From NCBI GenBank assembly GCA_013619145.1, contig JABXKR010000287.1, forward strand, positions 1 to 55,762: 55,762 nucleotides of DNA, given 5' to 3'. The DNA is from Psychromonas sp. Lineage in GTDB: Bacteria; Pseudomonadota; Gammaproteobacteria; Enterobacterales; Psychromonadaceae. The notes beneath the pieces are model-generated. The model made no database searches, had not been told where the DNA came from, and saw only the letters and a list, made by a program, of their open reading frames with translations. A program made the position numbers and the translations under genes. Below are positions 52,771-55,762 of the stretch, one piece after another. The stretch's first letter is position 1. Each line of letters opens with the position of its first letter.

Positions 52771-54711
52771 TCACAATAAGATTTTTTCAGCTTGCAAAAG
52801 ATCATTTTTTAATCCTTGCAGTAAAACCACATCTCCTACTTTAAAACGCACCTCTGCAGATATTACAACCTCTTCGCCACCTTGTCGGTGTAATGATTTT
52901 ATAATTATTCCTGAAAGGTGCAGCTGATCTACATAACTGCCCAGTACTTCTGAACTTTCAGTTAATACAACCGCATGCAACGGCTCAATAAGCCATTCAT
53001 CTTTTTCTTTTTGACTATTTTGTCCATAGTAAAAACCATGCAGATGTTGGTATTTAGTTCTACGCTCACAATCTAAGCGCTCCATTATCCGCCGCCGTGG
53101 AATACCCGATAAAAATAAAACTTGCGCAACCAGCATCAAACTGCCTTCTAATACTTCAGGGATAACTTCACTTGCCCCTGCATCTAGTAACTCCTGTAAA
53201 CCTTTATCATTTTTAGTGCGCACTAATACTTTTACGTTGGGGTTGATCAAACGAATTTGTCCTAATAGTGTCATTGAACGCTGCAGATCATCAAAGGTAA
53301 TAATTAACAGTTTGGCTTTTTCTATACCTGCTATCAGTAATATTTCGCGCCGACTTGCATCACCAAATTCAATTTGTTCCCCCCCTTCCCGTGCTTCTTT
53401 AACGCGCATTGGATCTCTATCTAATACAATAAAGGGTAATGATTCACTTCTTAAAAAACGCGACACAATCTGCCCGACACGCCCGTAACCACAAATAATG
53501 GTGTGATCGCTAAATTGCCCAGGTAAGGTTTTTTGAAAGCGAAATACGTTTTCATAATGATGCAGCATTTCACGGGTAATATTTTGACTGTATTTCACCA
53601 ACAGAGGCGTTAATGACATACTAATCACCCCCGTTGCAATAAGCAGGGAAGATAACTGCTCATCTAATAATTGATACTTATTAGCCATAGCCACCAATAT
53701 AAAACCAAACTCGCCCATTTGCGCCAAAACGATGCCCACCCCCAGTGAAGTTTTCAACTTTTCTCTCATTATCAAGGCTGCCAGCATAATAGTCACTGTT
53801 TTAGCGACCATCACGCCAACCACAATCAGTAGCAAGGTGCTAAGGTTATCGCGTAATACTTCGAAATGTAACAGGGTGCCGATTGAGATAAAAAACATCG
53901 CCATCAAGATATCTTTAAAGGGACGAATATCAGCAGAGAGCTGATGCCGATAATGGCTTTCTGCCAACATCATGCCCGCCAAAAAGGCCCCCAATGCCAT
54001 CGACAAACCCAGCAGTTGTGTAAACCAGGCAGCCAGCAAGGTGACAAAAAGTGTCGATAAAATAAAAACTTCATCGAAACGCAAACTGCCCATTTCATAA
54101 AAAAAACGTGGTAATAACCAACGACCTGTTGATAATAAAACAGCAACGGCAAATGTACCTTTCAAAAAAGCAATCGATAAAGGTATTACAAATTCGCCTT
54201 CTAATACAGGCATTGCAATAATAGGAATAACAATTAAAAAAGGAACAACGGCAAGATCCTGGAACAGTAAAATCGCAATTGCCAGTTTACCCGTTTGCGA
54301 ATGTAACCTTTGCTGATCCGACAATACTTTAACAATGATTGCCGTTGATGACATGGTTAAGACACTCGCCACAGTAAACGATTGCTGCCATGTCATCTCA
54401 AATAACTGACTTAACGAATAAAACATCAAAAACGAAACTATTACCTGTAATACTCCCACACCAAATACTGAGCGGCGCATCTCAATTAATTTATTTAAGG
54501 AAAATTCCAAACCTAATGAGAACATTAAAAAAACGATACCGAATTCAGCAACCAGCTCTATTTCGCGATAGGAATCAAGAAAATTTAGTAAAGAAGGACC
54601 GAGCATAAAGCCAGTAAACAGGTAGGCGACAATATTCGACAACCTAAATCGTCGAAATACAATCACACTAATGATGGCAAAAAATAACAATAATAAAAGA
54701 TCGCTTAGCAC
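52771..54711 (-). CDS. Monovalent cation:proton antiporter-2 (CPA2), KefB/KefC-like
   Basis: 646 aa. The N-terminal 390 residues contain about twelve membrane segments of the Na+/H+ exchanger fold: SNIVAYLFTGFMLGPSLLNF, EFGIVFLMFSLGLEFSLNKL, TMSSTAIIVKVLSD, LLFQDLAVVPFL with the conserved Gln/Asp, and LGAFLAGMMLAES. Then a TrkA-N domain (about 410-530) with HTIICGYGRVGQIVSRFL, and a TrkA-C domain at the end (VVLTESSEVLGSYVDQL). It exports K+ in exchange for H+, possibly gated by nucleotides or glutathione adducts. A KefF/KefG partner gene is not adjacent, so I leave the symbol blank. Confidence 0.9.
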   Translation of the reverse strand: MLSDLLLLLFFAIISVIVFRRFRLSNIVAYLFTGFMLGPSLLNFLDSYREIELVAEFGIVFLMFSLGLEFSLNKLIEMRRSVFGVGVLQVIVSFLMFYSLSQLFEMTWQQSFTVASVLTMSSTAIIVKVLSDQQRLHSQTGKLAIAILLFQDLAVVPFLIVIPIIAMPVLEGEFVIPLSIAFLKGTFAVAVLLSTGRWLLPRFFYEMGSLRFDEVFILSTLFVTLLAAWFTQLLGLSMALGAFLAGMMLAESHYRHQLSADIRPFKDILMAMFFISIGTLLHFEVLRDNLSTLLLIVVGVMVAKTVTIMLAALIMREKLKTSLGVGIVLAQMGEFGFILVAMANKYQLLDEQLSSLLIATGVISMSLTPLLVKYSQNITREMLHHYENVFRFQKTLPGQFSDHTIICGYGRVGQIVSRFLRSESLPFIVLDRDPMRVKEAREGGEQIEFGDASRREILLIAGIEKAKLLIITFDDLQRSMTLLGQIRLINPNVKVLVRTKNDKGLQELLDAGASEVIPEVLEGSLMLVAQVLFLSGIPRRRIMERLDCERRTKYQHLHGFYYGQNSQKEKDEWLIEPLHAVVLTESSEVLGSYVDQLHLSGIIIKSLHRQGGEEVVISAEVRFKVGDVVLLQGLKNDLLQAEKILL

Positions 54712-55289
54712 TATCTTAAATCTCTCCTAATTGACGCGCCTGTTAAACAGCCCTTTTAGCGTCAATAAACCGTTTCAAAAAAAGAGCATACTTATAAATA
54801 GCCCCGGTTTGCATTATGGAAATTTTTATTTTTTTTAATTTAAAGCCAATATTTTCTAAAAGGGAAAATAATCAATTCTAGTAATTGCAGTAAACTTGCT
54901 CCTCTCAGCTGGAGTTCAAAACGTTTTAGGTAAGGCCGATAATTGCTCTAGCCGGTATTTCAATTGTGAAATAATCTAACGCAGTATAAAACGCCTGCAA
55001 CCCCGCCCTCCGAGAGGCGCCGTGCGATTCCATTTTCATTATTGCGTCAATTTGAAAAGGAGTAGCCATTCCTAAATCGACGCGCATGGAACTGCAACAG
55101 CACAGCGTATTCTGAGTGAGAACTTAATTATGCAATTTACTATTAGTCAAAGCCAGTACCTTAAGCATAGCCAAAACCCAGCAAATCATGAACATTTATC
55201 CCCCTCACTTCTTTGTTCATTTTGTTAGATATGGCATGAAATGTGCATTTAAAATAAAAAAGGCGTCAACTGGTTAAATAAAGGAGTTT
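54712..55289. other. Intergenic stretch with a possible dispersed repeat
   Basis: About 580 bases without a gene. Positions 54914-54945 match 733-763 near the left edge. The block from there to about 55125 has the look of a non-coding repeat (for example cgcagtataaaacgcctgca), but only one full copy is in the window. The promoter of the leftward antiporter lies near 54720-54850. An in-frame TAA at 55275 bounds the next gene. Confidence 0.45.
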
Positions 55290-55292
55290 ATT

Positions 55293-55762
55293 ATCGAAAC
55301 AATAACACAAGCTGAAATAGGGGTTTATCCTCACAGCAACAAGCTGTTTGCGGTATTTTCCAATGATCCTCTATTAACAGTTGAAAACAGACTGGCTATT
55401 CTCGAGCTGCTGCAAGAAACGTTAGATTTAAAAGAGATGATGAACAATTTTTCCTCTTTAGCGGCAAAGTTTGTCCGCCCGTTTAATATCCGCTTTCAAT
55501 CTGCACATGGATTTTTTAGCCTGAAAAATGAGGGGAAATTTCCACATCATAAAAGCTACAACCTGTCTTTGTCTTCAACAAGTGCCAGAATTGGCTCTAT
55601 CACATACCAAAGTGAAACTCCGATTAGTGCAAATGAAGATAAATTACTGACAGAGCTGCATCATTTATTGGTCGTAAATTTAAAGCACGCACTAAAATTT
55701 TCAGAATTAAGCTCAATGGTATTTAAAGATCACCTGACTAATATTGGCAATCGAGCGTATTA
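55293..55762 (+). CDS. GGDEF-type diguanylate cyclase, N-terminal part, with a non-standard start codon
   Basis: The frame is open from 55278 to the right edge and translates from 55293 as IETITQAEIGVYPHSNKLFA onward. It ends FKDHLTNIGNRAY, the DxLTxLxNRRxF entry into a GGDEF domain. The preceding 140 residues look like a GAF-type sensor (SAHGFFSLKNEG, ITYQSETPIS, LHHLLVVNLKHALKFSELSS). A strong AAGGAG at 55281-55286 is followed by ATT at 55290 and ATC at 55293. No ATG, GTG or TTG occurs at usable distance; the next ATG is near 55437, deep in the sensor. So initiation is from ATC or ATT, or one base is wrong. The product would make c-di-GMP. Confidence 0.75.
   Translation, partial: METITQAEIGVYPHSNKLFAVFSNDPLLTVENRLAILELLQETLDLKEMMNNFSSLAAKFVRPFNIRFQSAHGFFSLKNEGKFPHHKSYNLSLSSTSARIGSITYQSETPISANEDKLLTELHHLLVVNLKHALKFSELSSMVFKDHLTNIGNRAY

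Noticed and set aside
1-55762. CRISPR arrays, tRNA or rRNA genes, prophage or defence systems
   Set aside because: No regularly spaced repeats, cloverleaf-like or rRNA-like sequences, or phage/defence genes were recognised on either strand.

Overview
The window reads as chromosome from a marine, low-to-moderate GC gammaproteobacterium close to Psychromonas/Alteromonadales/Vibrionales. The basis is the housekeeping half: guaB-guaA, xseA, an MSHA pilin operon, proB-proA, crl next to frsA, nnrS and a CPA2 antiporter. Genus is an inference from gene content, not from a phylogenetic marker.

Positions 1-31.7 kb form a glycosaminoglycan (GAG) use locus. On the minus strand from 11.04 kb down to a strong terminator at 1.07 kb lies one long operon: agaR, kbaZ, agaS, agaV, agaW, agaE, agaF, agaA, kduI, kduD and a GH105 unsaturated-uronyl hydrolase. 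It encodes a mannose-family PTS, the N-acetylgalactosamine branch and the 4-deoxy-5-ketouronate branch. Rightward from 11.5 kb are two Tat-exported sulfatases, an unknown lipoprotein and a PL13 heparinase I-type lyase. After a patch of decayed insertion sequences (IS1595, IS630 and IS66 types) come an SGNH hydrolase, a large Ig-repeat lipoprotein, two PL8 chondroitin-ABC-lyase-type genes, an autotransporter-barrel protein and an OprD-like porin. My reading: polymer is cut and desulfated outside the cytoplasm, oligosaccharides enter through the porin, and the PTS imports GalNAc or, more interestingly, the unsaturated disaccharide, which cytoplasmic GH105 splits to feed AgaA/AgaS/KbaZ and KduI/KduD. 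A TTTCRNNNNNTTTCR motif with 10-bp phasing precedes several units and is a candidate AgaR operator.

Two genes here are broken in a similar way: a stretch of the expected sequence is replaced by a copy of nearby sequence. In agaV (PTS IIB) the region that should hold the phosphorylated His is replaced by a 79-bp exact copy of agaW. In the second PL8 gene a 43-bp perfect inverted repeat interrupts the C-terminal domain. These may be assembly gap-fill errors or real template-switch mutations; reads would decide.

Positions 31.7-55.8 kb are mostly core: an HD-GYP protein, a histidine phosphatase, ampD, guaA, guaB, xseA (plus strand), then mshA-B-C-D-O-P-Q on the minus strand downstream of proB-proA, crl, frsA, nnrS (plus), a KefB-like antiporter and, at the right edge, the N-terminal part of a GGDEF protein that lacks a standard start codon. 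Two copies of a MITE-like element (about 0.8-1.0 kb and 52.6-52.8 kb, opposite orientation) lie near the window ends. No rRNA, tRNA or CRISPR array was seen.
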